Assembly: GCA_007376265.1 (NCBI GenBank)
Contig: VMFW01000013.1
Coordinates: forward strand, 1 to 36,748
Source of the DNA: Parcubacteria group bacterium Gr01-1014_20
Lineage (GTDB): Bacteria; Patescibacteriota; Minisyncoccia; UBA6257; 2-01-FULL-56-20
DNA: 36,748 nt
Direction of reading: 5' to 3'
Part shown: positions 16,023 to 23,358 of the stretch, in pieces
How positions within the stretch are numbered: position 1 is the stretch's first letter
Layout: every line of letters begins with the position of its first letter
Notes under the pieces: generated by a model
Database searches by the model: none
The model's input: the letters and a program-made list of their open reading frames with translations, nothing else
Told to the model about the DNA's origin: nothing
Made by a program: the position numbers and the translations under genes

Positions 16023-16051
16023 TTGACAAATACTGGTTTATCGTGTATAAT
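16023..16051 (+). promoter_or_regulatory. Consensus sigma-70-type promoter
   Basis: Perfect TTGACA (16023-16028), 17-nt spacer, perfect TATAAT (16046-16051). This is the strongest promoter match in the window. Confidence 0.9.
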
Positions 16052-16114
16052 ACCAGCTAGTATCCCTGGGAATTTTCCTGGGGCAAATCGAAATCACCAC
16101 AAGGAGGAGGGAAT

Positions 16115-16735
16115 ATGTTTCTCATCGTCTTGATCATGGCGTTGAATTTCGCAATCAGCTGGTTCAATGCTTGGGCTGTCGGCAAGGCTTGGGTTGAAAC
16201 CAAAGCCGTCGGTGGCTGGCCCCGCTTCATGGCTTGGATGGGTGGAATAATGAGTGCCTGCGGTTTCACGTGGGTCTACCTCTTCATTCTTGCCCTTCTC
16301 GCGCAAGCGTTCGGCCGCCTTGGTCCGGAAGAAATAAACGGGATGCTCTCGTTGGGTTATCTCGTCATCATTCTACCGATCATTGGTTCTGGCCTCGCGA
16401 TCACGATCGATTCCTGGGCCCACTTCTGGCGCAGGAAAAGCTTTGGCAGTGGCGCAGTTGCCGGCTACAATACGTTTGCCCAGACCTACAACACCTACCA
16501 GGCCATCAAAACTGTCCCCAAGGCATTTGAGGCCGTCGGTGGACTGTTCAAGGGTAAGGGTAGTCGCGATGGTAAAGGCGCTGCTGCGGTTTTTATCTTG
16601 ATTCTGGTTGTTCTTGCCATCTGCGGCGGAACACTCACAACGATCGCGATCGTGCGCGCCACAGCCCGCAACCACGCCGGCAGTATCGCCAGCCGGTTTG
16701 GCAACGTCACCCGTCGCCCAGCCTACCAATCCTAA
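16115..16735 (+). CDS. Polytopic membrane protein, 206 aa, hypothetical
   Basis: Four hydrophobic segments are seen (about 1-22, 39-64, 78-100 and 159-182). A hydrophilic, Gly/Lys-rich loop lies between the third and fourth. The family is not recognised. An AAGGAGGAGGG SD precedes the ATG by 4-6 nt, and a perfect-consensus promoter lies about 60 nt upstream, so high expression is likely. A 61-residue gene follows after 14 nt in the same transcript. Confidence 0.7.
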   Translation: MFLIVLIMALNFAISWFNAWAVGKAWVETKAVGGWPRFMAWMGGIMSACGFTWVYLFILALLAQAFGRLGPEEINGMLSLGYLVIILPIIGSGLAITIDSWAHFWRRKSFGSGAVAGYNTFAQTYNTYQAIKTVPKAFEAVGGLFKGKGSRDGKGAAAVFILILVVLAICGGTLTTIAIVRATARNHAGSIASRFGNVTRRPAYQS

Positions 16736-16749
16736 GATGGGAGATAGTC

Positions 16750-16935
16750 ATGCCGTTGCATCACACCGACGACCCCCGCGAACGAGCAGCTGATATCGTC
16801 ATCGGGGAAGAACTTCGATCATATCATCAAACCGGCGATCCTAGTTCGAAAAGCTCTTTCTCCTACGGGGATACGCTTGCAATACTTGCGGGTGGGGTTC
16901 CATCCTCATGGGACCCCACCGAAGATTTCGAGTAA
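16750..16935 (+). CDS. Small soluble hypothetical protein, 61 aa
   Basis: An acidic, Ser/Asp-rich small protein with no recognised domain. It starts 14 nt after the membrane-protein gene, behind a GGGAGA-type SD, and is followed by a terminator, so it appears to be the second gene of that operon. Confidence 0.5.
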   Translation: MPLHHTDDPRERAADIVIGEELRSYHQTGDPSSKSSFSYGDTLAILAGGVPSSWDPTEDFE

Positions 16936-16960
16936 GAAGACCTATGGCCAGTGGCCATCT

Positions 16961-16993
16961 ATGGCGCGATTCACAAGATCGCGCCATTTTTTT
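16961..16993 (+). terminator. Intrinsic terminator
   Basis: A 10-bp stem (ATGGCGCGAT / ATCGCGCCAT), 7-nt loop, T7. A smaller palindrome (ATGGCCA/TGGCCAT) sits just upstream at 16944-16958. Confidence 0.9.
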
Positions 16994-17020
16994 GATAAAG
17001 CGCTCATTTAGCTATATATT
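16992..17020 (+). promoter_or_regulatory. Promoter of the hydrolase pair
   Basis: TTGATA (16992-16997), 17 nt, TATATT (17015-17020), ending 8 nt before the ATG at 17029. The -35 overlaps the terminator T-tail. Confidence 0.7.
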
Positions 17021-17028
17021 TAACCCAT

Positions 17029-17560
17029 ATGTCCAAGCGAGTTTTCATCATTCACGGTTGGGGTGGGTATCCCGAAGAAGGTTGTTTTCCTTGGCTAAGA
17101 CTTAATCTCGAAAACCGAGGGTTTGCAGTTCAGATTCCCGCCATGCCCGACACCGACTGGCCGCAGATTGATCCCTGGGTGAGTCATCTGGCTAAAGTCG
17201 TTCATTCTCCGATATCTGCAATCTTTGAGAGAGGGTGAAAACATCGGGGGAGCGATATTTTTAGCCGGCTGGGTTAATTTGACCGATGCTGCGCTCGATG
17301 AAGAGCCGAACAATCGAGAAATTGCGAAGCCGTGGCTGGAGCAATCGATCAACTGGGAAAAAGTAAAATCCCACTGCAACCAATTCACCGGTATCTTTTC
17401 TGATGACGATCCCCATGTACTGCTCTCAGACTCCAAAATTTTCGAAGCCAAACTCGGCGCCAAAACTATCATCGAACACGGCAAAGGTCACTTTAGCGGC
17501 TCTGATGGCATTACGGAACTCCCCAGCCTTTTGAATGCGGTTTTAGAGATCAGTAACTAA
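17029..17560 (+). pseudogene. RBBP9/YdeN-type serine hydrolase, broken by internal deletion and frameshift
   Basis: The first frame gives a normal N-terminus (FIIHGWGGYPEEGCFPWL ... IDPWVSHLAKVV) up to about 17202 and then stops at 17238. A second frame carries the rest, from about 17204 (ILRYLQSLREGENIGGAIF ... AKPWLEQSINWEKVKSH ... IFSDDDPHVLLSDSKIFEAKLGAK ... HGKGHF). The catalytic Asp (SDDDP) and His (GHF) are present. The stretch that should join the halves, about 17-20 residues with the nucleophile elbow GHSxG, is missing. Together the halves make about 176 residues, short of the family's usual length. No active enzyme can come from this copy unless the gap is an assembly fault. An intact alpha/beta hydrolase starts 4 nt downstream. 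Confidence 0.85.
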
Positions 17561-17564
17561 TTGA

Positions 17565-18332
17565 ATGGATAAGGTTTTTATAAAAAACCGTAATGGCGTA
17601 AAGCTTGCTATCGTTGTCGAACAAACCCCGAACCAAAAAGGCCTTGCTTTTGTAATGTATGGCCAAGGGGGATTTAAGGAAGATTTGAACGTTCGCACTT
17701 TTACCGAAGCCTTTCTAGGAAAAGAATATACCGTTATCACTTTCGATACCACCAACACAATCGGAGAAAGCGGAGGCAAGATGGAAGATGCCACTATCAC
17801 GAGCTATTATCAGGATCTCGAAGACGTTATCGAGTGGTCAAAATCCCAAGAGTGGTATCAGGAACCGTTTGTTTTAGCTGGCCACAGTTTGGGCGGTATA
17901 TGCATCGCTTTGTTTGCCCAAAAATATCCAGAAAAGGTAAGAGCGCTGGCACCAATTTCGACGGTGGTTTCAGGCAAACTAACTTGGGAGACTATGCCCA
18001 AAGAAGAATTAGAGGAATTTCGTCGAAAAGGTTATATCGTTACGCCCAGCATATCTAAGCCCGGCGTTATGAAGAAGCTCAGCTGGGCGAGCATGGAGGA
18101 CAGATTGAAGTACGACTTAATCCCGGAAGCTGGTAAGCTTATTATGCCGGTACTGATGATAGTAGGAGAAAAAGACACCTCAACACCCCTAAGGCACGAA
18201 GAACTACTCTACGGCAAACTTCCAGGTAAAAAAGAAATTCATGTTATAAAAGGCGCTCCGCACACCTTCCGCGACCCAGAGCACCTAAAAGAGATCAAAC
18301 AAGTTTTCTTAAATTGGATTGATAAAATATAA
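17565..18332 (+). CDS. Alpha/beta hydrolase (serine esterase/peptidase-like), 255 aa
   Basis: A complete alpha/beta-hydrolase with nucleophile elbow GHSLGG (about 106-111), acid in GEKDTST (about 206) and His in GAPHTF (about 235). The oxyanion region is MYGQGG near residue 34. Substrate unknown. No signal peptide is visible, so it is cytoplasmic. It starts 4 nt after the broken RBBP9-type gene and would be read from the promoter at 16992. There is no SD. Confidence 0.85.
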   Translation: MDKVFIKNRNGVKLAIVVEQTPNQKGLAFVMYGQGGFKEDLNVRTFTEAFLGKEYTVITFDTTNTIGESGGKMEDATITSYYQDLEDVIEWSKSQEWYQEPFVLAGHSLGGICIALFAQKYPEKVRALAPISTVVSGKLTWETMPKEELEEFRRKGYIVTPSISKPGVMKKLSWASMEDRLKYDLIPEAGKLIMPVLMIVGEKDTSTPLRHEELLYGKLPGKKEIHVIKGAPHTFRDPEHLKEIKQVFLNWIDKI

Positions 18333-18387
18333 CAATGAACGAAGTTCAAGAACTCAAAACAAAAAAAGAATTAAAAGTCTTTTAAGT

Positions 18388-18888
18388 ATGTCACAACAGG
18401 AAGACGACCAAAAAGCAGAGGAGTTATATTTAGCAAGAATATTCATAGAATGGCTCAATAAAAAAGAGGATCGCGACTATATTTGCTCAAGTAGTAAAGT
18501 ACAACAATCTCTAGTTGATGTATATGCGAAAAGTGTATCGGGAAAATTTACAGACATAAAAATTCAAGTTACTACAGCAGAGGCAGATTATGAAAAAATA
18601 AGAGGGATTACACTGGCTCGGATGAAAAAGTACGGTGATAAAAGCCAGCCTAGGCCAATTTCTTTTAATCCAGTCGAATGGATTTTAAGAAGTTTGGAAA
18701 ATAAAGAAAATGCTATCGGTAATGAAGATAAGGGTCAAATTACTTTACTACTCAAAGCCGGAGCAGTTCTTCGGCCCTCTAACGCTGAAAATTTAAAAAT
18801 TCCCGCGTCTCCATATAAAGAAATTTATGTCGTATATAAGCCAACCAATCAAAGTATGATTGATAATCCTGTGATACGATTAAAGTAA
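18388..18888 (+). CDS. Hypothetical protein, 166 aa
   Basis: I choose ATG 18388; upstream in-frame codons give an unlikely Lys/Arg-rich lead and would approach the previous gene's end. The protein is soluble and Lys/Glu-rich, with lower GC than its neighbours. Segments such as EWLNKKEDRDYICSSSKVQQSLVDVYAKS and FTDIKIQVTTAEADYEK do not match a family I know. The lower GC may hint at a different origin. Confidence 0.6.
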   Translation: MSQQEDDQKAEELYLARIFIEWLNKKEDRDYICSSSKVQQSLVDVYAKSVSGKFTDIKIQVTTAEADYEKIRGITLARMKKYGDKSQPRPISFNPVEWILRSLENKENAIGNEDKGQITLLLKAGAVLRPSNAENLKIPASPYKEIYVVYKPTNQSMIDNPVIRLK

Positions 18889-18904
18889 AGCAAATCCAAA
18901 GTGC

Positions 18905-18910
18905 TATAAT
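18905..18910 (+). promoter_or_regulatory. -10 box before a gene remnant
   Basis: Perfect TATAAT, ending 7 nt before the ATG at 18918, in the same arrangement as the active leaderless genes. Confidence 0.45.
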
Positions 18911-18917
18911 AAAAACC

Positions 18918-18980
18918 ATGAAGAAAATCATCATTGGGGTCCTGGGAGTAGGGGTAAAAACGGTAATTTTACCTACTTGA
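18918..18980 (+). pseudogene. 20-codon remnant: promoter plus N-terminal membrane-anchor start
   Basis: TATAAT-7 nt-ATG is followed by KKIIIGVLGVGV, which looks like the first half of a signal anchor such as that at 20030 (MTKKLIIGAVIVVL). The frame then hits a stop after 20 codons, inside a GGTAAAA/TTTTACC inverted repeat (18953-18973). It may be a truncated gene start or a small membrane peptide. Confidence 0.4.
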
Positions 18981-19077
18981 CTAGGTTGTTGCTTTTTTTA
19001 GTTTCTTTTGTTATTACTGATTCCAGAGTGCTTTTGACATTATCCAGTAACCAATAACCAAGTTAGGAGGAAGGAGC

Positions 19078-19863
19078 ATGAAAACGCTGTATTTCCCAGA
19101 GGTAGATACAGGAACTGATACAACCCCGGAAACTCCTCAGCAAAATCACCTCAAAGCAGTAGCTTTGGGCTTCTCGGAATTAGCCAAGATGTCCAATGAC
19201 TTCAAGGCCTGGCTCAAGCGACAACTGCTCGACCGCGAGCTTATTTTGCTTGATGCCGCGAATTCCCCGGTCGACTCTGAACGCGTGGATGTCGATTGGG
19301 TTCCATCAATTCATCCCGCGATTGCCGATCGCAAGCTCAATTGGCTTTTCGAAGAGATTGAGCTTGTTCCGAAGCCGCAAAGGCAAGAGGTTGTCAGAGT
19401 TTTCAATCTGGCTTGTGGCGACACAGCGCCGAAGGCGGCCGCATGGGGTGTTGTCTTCGTCGAGACGCTGGGTGTTTTCGTGGCAGGCCATCCATTCCGG
19501 AGTCCACGGTTGGATTATTCGCAGACTGTAATCCTGGGTCCCGGTTGGAATCAGCTCCAACCACAAAACCTCACCAAGCAAGTCAGCAAAGCAAGTCTGG
19601 CGGCGCTGACGAAGTGTGTCGAGGACGCAGACTTCAAGCTGGAAAGACTTGAGCCGGAAGTCAGCGCCTGGCTTCTCGAAGGATCGGGAGTCAAGCTTTA
19701 TGGCGCTGAGAGCGGCCAGGATTTTGCGGATGTTTTGGCCCATGTGCGCAAGTCCGGTCTTCCATTCGCTTCAAGCTCCGAAGAGGTGGATATGCTCGCT
19801 TTGCAACCTTGCATTAACGGCAGCTATGACATCCTCCTTGCCGGGTTGACTGTGCTGGAATAA
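19078..19863 (+). CDS. Hypothetical protein, 261 aa
   Basis: The ATG follows an AGGAGGAAGGAG SD. The protein is soluble, mixed alpha/beta, with higher GC than the genes just upstream. The last 90 residues (SAWLLEGSGVKLYGAESGQDFADVLAHVRKSGLPFA) faintly recall the second half of Pth2-type peptidyl-tRNA hydrolases, but the typical C-terminal DAG-T motif is missing, so I do not assign it. No clear promoter was found in the roughly 100-nt gap before it, which holds only AT-rich sequence and a lone TTGACA (19034). A strong terminator follows. Confidence 0.65.
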   Translation: MKTLYFPEVDTGTDTTPETPQQNHLKAVALGFSELAKMSNDFKAWLKRQLLDRELILLDAANSPVDSERVDVDWVPSIHPAIADRKLNWLFEEIELVPKPQRQEVVRVFNLACGDTAPKAAAWGVVFVETLGVFVAGHPFRSPRLDYSQTVILGPGWNQLQPQNLTKQVSKASLAALTKCVEDADFKLERLEPEVSAWLLEGSGVKLYGAESGQDFADVLAHVRKSGLPFASSSEEVDMLALQPCINGSYDILLAGLTVLE

Positions 19864-19897
19864 ACTAAGGCGATCTTTTCCTAGGAGTATCAATCAC

Positions 19898-19928
19898 AGG
19901 GCTCGACATTATGTCGAGCCCTTTTTTA
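19898..19928 (+). terminator. Intrinsic terminator
   Basis: A 10-bp stem (AGGGCTCGAC / GTCGAGCCCT), 5-nt loop, T-tail. Confidence 0.93.
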
Positions 19929-20017
19929 TAAGGATATACTTAACAAGTTCCAATATCGATCAGTAAAAGGAGTTGTGGTATTGGATTTTATTCTGTAGTT
20001 GGTAGGACATAAAATGA

Positions 20018-20023
20018 TATAAT
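20018..20023 (+). promoter_or_regulatory. -10 box for leaderless mRNA of the M14 pair
   Basis: Perfect TATAAT ending 6 nt before the ATG at 20030. The -35 is weak. Confidence 0.6.
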
Positions 20024-20029
20024 AAAACT

Positions 20030-20941
20030 ATGACAAAAAAACTAATTATCGGGGCGGTAATTGTAGTCCTAGTGGGGGTCGGGGCGTATTTCCTCTTTCG
20101 AAATTCATCTAAAGATGTAGTTATAATCCCGGGGGACGAGAGTGGGGCAACCGGCACCGATCAGCCACCCACGGGTGGAACACCCGGGGTGGTGGATAAA
20201 ACTAAAACCGTGATCGGCCAATCCGCCGGTGGTCGCGACATCCTCGCGTATCACTACGGCGAAGGCGCGAAAGAGATTTTGTTTGTCGGTGGCATCCACG
20301 GCGGGTATGAGTGGAACACCGCGCTCGTGGCTTACGAGATGATGGATTTCTTGAAAATGAATCCGACCGCAATTGCGAGCGGCACGAAAGTGACCGTCAT
20401 TCCAGTCTTGAATCCCGATGGTCTTGCGAAAGTGGTTAGCTCAACCGGAAAATTTGCGAAAGCCGACGTCAACACCTCTCAGACCGTTCAAGTCTCCGGC
20501 CGTTTCAATGGAAACAACGTGGACCTAAATCGCAACTTTGACTGCGACTGGCAGACCAAAGCCGTCTGGCAGGACAAAACCGTGAGCGGAGGCAGCGCGG
20601 CTTTTTCCGAGCCTGAAGCCCAAGCGATCAAAACCTATGTCGAAACCAAGCGACCCGTAGCGGCCGTGGTTTGGAACAGCTCGGCAAACGGCGTGTTTGC
20701 TTCTAACTGTCACGCTGGAGTTTTGCCAGAGACGCTCACGATCGCGAACGTATATGGTAAGGCCTCTGGTTATAAAGTGTACAAGGAGTTTAATTTTTAT
20801 GAGATCACTGGAGACATGGTCAACTGGCTGGCTAAGCAGGGGATTCCGGCCATTAGCGTCTTGCTGGCGACCCACGAAGACACCGACTGGACCAAGAACG
20901 AAGCCGGCATTAAAGCTCTTCTAAGTCATTACGCCAAATAA
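20030..20941 (+). CDS. M14 carboxypeptidase-like protein with lost catalytic residues (probable pseudoenzyme), 303 aa
   Basis: An N-terminal anchor (4-24), a Pro/Gly/Thr linker (34-55) and an M14-type metallocarboxypeptidase domain place it outside the membrane. The zinc motif region GGIHGGYEWN (H90, E94), the substrate-binding SGRFN and DLNRNFDCDW (165-174), and SEPEAQAI are kept. The third zinc ligand, His in the intact neighbour (FWHSQAN), is Asn here (N216 in VWNSSAN). The catalytic Glu position (ISVELKTHE in the neighbour) is Leu (L278 in ISVLLATHE). Both changes were confirmed in the DNA (aac and ttg codons). The fold should persist without normal activity. It overlaps the next gene by 1 nt (TAATG), so the two are translationally coupled. 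Confidence 0.85.
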   Translation: MTKKLIIGAVIVVLVGVGAYFLFRNSSKDVVIIPGDESGATGTDQPPTGGTPGVVDKTKTVIGQSAGGRDILAYHYGEGAKEILFVGGIHGGYEWNTALVAYEMMDFLKMNPTAIASGTKVTVIPVLNPDGLAKVVSSTGKFAKADVNTSQTVQVSGRFNGNNVDLNRNFDCDWQTKAVWQDKTVSGGSAAFSEPEAQAIKTYVETKRPVAAVVWNSSANGVFASNCHAGVLPETLTIANVYGKASGYKVYKEFNFYEITGDMVNWLAKQGIPAISVLLATHEDTDWTKNEAGIKALLSHYAK

Positions 20942-21819
20942 TGGGGATTATTTTTGAGAAGCGAACTCTCGCGGCCACGATTAGTGTTGCCGTACTGGTC
21001 CTCGGTTTAATTTTGTTTTTTGTCTTCAAAGGCGGTAACCCACCGGCGCCACCGGTAGAACCAGCTGCGGCAACCCTCAAACAAGAAACGATTGGTTTCT
21101 CGGTGGAGGGGCGGAAGATCGAGGCTTACACCTACGGGACTGGTGAGACGCGTCTCTTATTGGTCGGTGGTATCCACGGCGGGTATGAATGGAATAGTGT
21201 GATCTTGGCCTATGAGTTTATGGATTACTTAGACCAGACCTCCGGCACTATTTCTAAGAGTTTGGCGGTAACAGTGATTCCGTCGGCCAACCCTGACGGG
21301 GTTTTTAAAGTGATTGGTAAAGAAGGACGCTTTGCAATTGGGGGTGTGCCGACGTCGCAGTCTCTTCAGGTCTCCGGTCGGTTTAACGCGAATAAAGTGG
21401 ACTTGAATCGGAACTTTGACTGCAGGTGGAAACCGGAGGGTGTCTGGCGGGGGAACAAGGTGAGCGCCGGCTCGAAAGCCTTTTCAGAACCGGAAGCGGT
21501 AGCCATCCGAGATTTTGTTTTGAAAATTCGGCCAGTGGCCGTGGTCTTTTGGCACAGTCAGGCCAACGCCGTCTACGCCTCCGAGTGCGAAGACGGAATC
21601 CTCCCGGAAACCCGGGCAATTCTGAACACCTACTCGCGTGCAGCCGGCTATCCAGCGGTAGACAGTTTTGACGCGTATGTAGTGACGGGCGCGGCGGAAG
21701 ATTGGCTGGCTTCGATCGGCATTCCGGCCATCTCGGTTGAGCTTAAAACCCACGAAGCAATCGAGTGGGAAAAGAATTTGGCCGGCATCAAAGCGCTTTT
21801 TACACACTACGCAAAATAA
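20941..21819 (+). CDS. M14-family zinc carboxypeptidase, membrane-anchored, 292 aa
   Basis: A paralogue of the upstream gene along its whole length. It has an N-terminal anchor (10-29), a Pro-rich linker, then the M14 domain with H79 and E83 (GGIHGGYEWN), DLNRNFDCRW with N157-R158, third ligand H205 (FWHSQAN) and catalytic E267 (ISVELKTHE). The first zinc motif has three rather than two residues between His and Glu, as in the neighbour. It is likely to cleave peptides outside the cell membrane, possibly cell-wall or nutrient peptides; the substrate is unknown. The ATG overlaps the stop of the upstream pseudoenzyme. Confidence 0.87.
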   Translation: MGIIFEKRTLAATISVAVLVLGLILFFVFKGGNPPAPPVEPAAATLKQETIGFSVEGRKIEAYTYGTGETRLLLVGGIHGGYEWNSVILAYEFMDYLDQTSGTISKSLAVTVIPSANPDGVFKVIGKEGRFAIGGVPTSQSLQVSGRFNANKVDLNRNFDCRWKPEGVWRGNKVSAGSKAFSEPEAVAIRDFVLKIRPVAVVFWHSQANAVYASECEDGILPETRAILNTYSRAAGYPAVDSFDAYVVTGAAEDWLASIGIPAISVELKTHEAIEWEKNLAGIKALFTHYAK

Positions 21820-21863
21820 CAAAAAGGAGAATAATTCCCATTAGCGCGAATTTTGTTCTCTCC

Positions 21864-21901
21864 ACAATACTCCAACATTCTTGAGAATGTTGGAGTATTG
21901 T
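21864..21901 (+). promoter_or_regulatory. Operator palindrome 1, over the regulator's promoter
   Basis: A perfect inverted repeat of 18-nt arms (left arm ACAATACTCCAACATTCT) with a 2-nt centre. It shares an 11-nt half-site, TCCAACATTCT, with the palindrome at 22184. It covers the -35 element at 21881, so a bound protein would block transcription. Confidence 0.75.
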
Positions 21902-21909
21902 AGTACAAT
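21881..21909 (+). promoter_or_regulatory. Promoter of the ArsR-like regulator
   Basis: TTGAGA (21881-21886), 17 nt, TACAAT (21904-21909), ending 6 nt before the ATG. The -35 lies inside operator palindrome 1. Confidence 0.7.
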
Positions 21910-21915
21910 ATATCG

Positions 21916-22182
21916 ATGAAAACCTCAAAACAGCTAGAGAGGCACCTGAAAGGCGTAGCCAATCATTATCGAATCGAAATTCTTCTTACGGTTTCAAAGA
22001 ATCCCAGCATAACACTCGAAGGAATGGTCGAGGAGTTAGACGGTAATATGAAAACTTTTTCAGAGCATACCCGAAGGTTGGTTCAGGCCGGCTTGCTCAA
22101 CAAAAAATACCATGGTCGCAACGTCATCCACTCACTATCTCCCTATGGAGAAATTTTCGTTAAATTTATCAAAAACTTCTGA
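21916..22182 (+). CDS. ArsR-like winged-helix transcriptional regulator, 88 aa
   Basis: The whole protein is one winged helix-turn-helix domain: an N-terminal helix (LERHLKGVANHYRIEILLTVSK), ITLEGMVEELD, a recognition helix around KTFSEHTRRLVQAGLL, and a wing (NKKYHGRNVIHSLSPYGE). No cysteine is present, so it is not a metal-thiol sensor of the classic ArsR type; the signal is unknown. It is flanked on both sides by perfect palindromes sharing the same half-site, which strongly suggests autoregulation and control of the downstream engB. There is no SD; a leaderless promoter precedes it. Confidence 0.85.
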   Translation: MKTSKQLERHLKGVANHYRIEILLTVSKNPSITLEGMVEELDGNMKTFSEHTRRLVQAGLLNKKYHGRNVIHSLSPYGEIFVKFIKNF

Positions 22183-22183
22183 G

Positions 22184-22227
22184 ATTACAACAATCCAACA
22201 TTCTCAAGAATGTTGGATTGTTGTAAT
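22184..22227 (+). promoter_or_regulatory. Operator palindrome 2, upstream of engB
   Basis: A perfect inverted repeat of 21-nt arms with a CA centre and the same TCCAACATTCT half-site as palindrome 1. It ends in TAATAAT (22224-22230), a likely -10 for engB, so it would overlap that promoter. It lacks a T-run and so is not a typical terminator. Confidence 0.7.
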
Positions 22228-22241
22228 AATTAAGTAAGGGT

Positions 22242-22814
22242 ATGAAAAGTATTACATCAGCCAAGTTTTTAAAAGGATTAACGGGGACCAACGAGACTCT
22301 CGAGGACGGTACGCCCCAGGTGGCGCTTTTGGGCCGATCGAATGTGGGCAAATCAAGTATCATCAATTCTCTCACTAAACAAAAAGACCTAGCGAGAACC
22401 AGTGCCTACCCCGGACTGACTCAAGAGTTGAATGTATATTGGATAAATAAATCCCTTTATCTGATTGATCTGCCAGGGTATGGATTTGCGATGGCCTCGC
22501 AGGAGGGGAGGGAGCGACTACAGAAACTAATTTATTGGTACCTATTTGATTCGGGTTGTGTCCAGAAAAAAGTGCTGCTCATTATAGACGCAAACGTGGG
22601 CCCGACAGACAAGGATTCAGAAGTCCTTGCAAGTATGGAGAAAGAGAATAAAAATATTGTGATCGTGGCAAATAAAATCGATAAAATAAAAAAATTAGAA
22701 TACGAATCGAAAATGAAAAAACTAGCGGAGTTAGTCGGAGAGCATAAAATTATCCCGTACTCGGCCAAAGAGAGGATCGGAGTGAGTGAGTTGACTCAAG
22801 AGATTTTGGGGTAA
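22242..22814 (+). CDS. engB: Ribosome-biogenesis GTPase EngB/YsxC
   Basis: A small GTPase needed for late 50S assembly in bacteria. G1 is GRSNVGKSS (31-39), G2 Thr is in PGLTQELN (T60), G3 is DLPGYG (76-81), G4 is NKID (144-147) and G5 is YSAKE (about 173). The 190-aa length is typical. The gene lies 14 nt beyond operator palindrome 2, so it may be under the small regulator upstream, which would be an unusual control for an essential GTPase. A weak AAGTAAGGG SD-like stretch precedes the ATG. Confidence 0.95.
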   Translation: MKSITSAKFLKGLTGTNETLEDGTPQVALLGRSNVGKSSIINSLTKQKDLARTSAYPGLTQELNVYWINKSLYLIDLPGYGFAMASQEGRERLQKLIYWYLFDSGCVQKKVLLIIDANVGPTDKDSEVLASMEKENKNIVIVANKIDKIKKLEYESKMKKLAELVGEHKIIPYSAKERIGVSELTQEILG

Positions 22815-22890
22815 GGGAGGGACGAAAGAGTAAAAATACCCCAGCTTTCAAAGTTTTTTGCCAATTATTGTATTAAATAAAAGTTATATT

Positions 22891-23097
22891 ATGGAAGGTT
22901 GGAAAACGTGGTTTAGAAAAATATTCGACAAGAATTATCCAGGTAGAAAAATTGTTGGGGTAATATTAATAGCGCTCGGCTTCCTAGCTCTCATCACCCC
23001 GCTCACCCCTGGCTCTTGGCTTATTTTCGTTGGCTTAGGGTTCCTGGGAATTCGCCTCACAATCTGGGATCGGATTAAATCGTGGTTTCTAAAATAA
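22891..23097 (+). CDS. PGPGW-like small transmembrane protein, 68 aa
   Basis: I take ATG 22891 (MEGWKTWFRK) rather than the upstream TTG. The basic, Trp-rich N-terminus is followed by one long hydrophobic hairpin with ITPLTPGSWLIFVGLGFLGIR, the signature segment of the PGPGW-type putative membrane proteins. Function unknown. The next gene starts 5 nt downstream. Confidence 0.7.
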   Translation: MEGWKTWFRKIFDKNYPGRKIVGVILIALGFLALITPLTPGSWLIFVGLGFLGIRLTIWDRIKSWFLK

Positions 23098-23102
23098 ATA
23101 GT

Positions 23103-23297
23103 ATGAACGGACAGAAGAGAGACGATATTAAGCCAGGTTTAGAAGTAGATATTGTTTTAAAAGAAGATCAGAGAAGCGGCAAACTTACCCATGGCGTTGT
23201 GCTGGATATTTTAACCAATTCCAAGTTCCATCCACACGGTATTAAGGTGCGCTTAGAAAGCGGAGAAGTCGGCAGGGTACAAAATATTAGTGAATAA
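23103..23297 (+). CDS. ywbE: YwbE family protein, 64 aa
   Basis: It starts at ATG 23103 (MNGQKRDDIKPGLEVDIVLK). The sequence matches the small YwbE (DUF2196) family along its full length, including KEDQRSGKLTHGVV and NSKFHPHGIKVRLESGEVGRV. Family function is unknown; the fold is a small beta barrel. It sits 5 nt after the PGPGW-like gene. Confidence 0.85.
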   Translation: MNGQKRDDIKPGLEVDIVLKEDQRSGKLTHGVVLDILTNSKFHPHGIKVRLESGEVGRVQNISE

Positions 23298-23358
23298 TCT
23301 TTATTCAATTTTCACACCAGAATTAACAAACTTCCACTCAGACCATTCCTGAATAATT

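Noticed and set aside
18334-18384. Possible 16-codon peptide (ATG at 18334)
   Set aside because: Too short, no family, no conserved features; it lies in AT-rich spacer before the 18388 gene.
19306-19743. 145-codon minus-strand frame inside the 19078 gene
   Set aside because: A shadow of a higher-GC gene that has a strong SD and terminator on the + strand.
19078-19863. Assignment as Pth2-type peptidyl-tRNA hydrolase
   Set aside because: Only a faint likeness in the C-terminal third; the key C-terminal motif is missing and the N-terminal catalytic region does not match.
22184-22227. Palindrome 2 as an intrinsic terminator of the regulator gene
   Set aside because: It has no T-run after the stem and shares its exact half-site with the palindrome over the regulator promoter, so an operator is the better reading. 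A dual role is not excluded.
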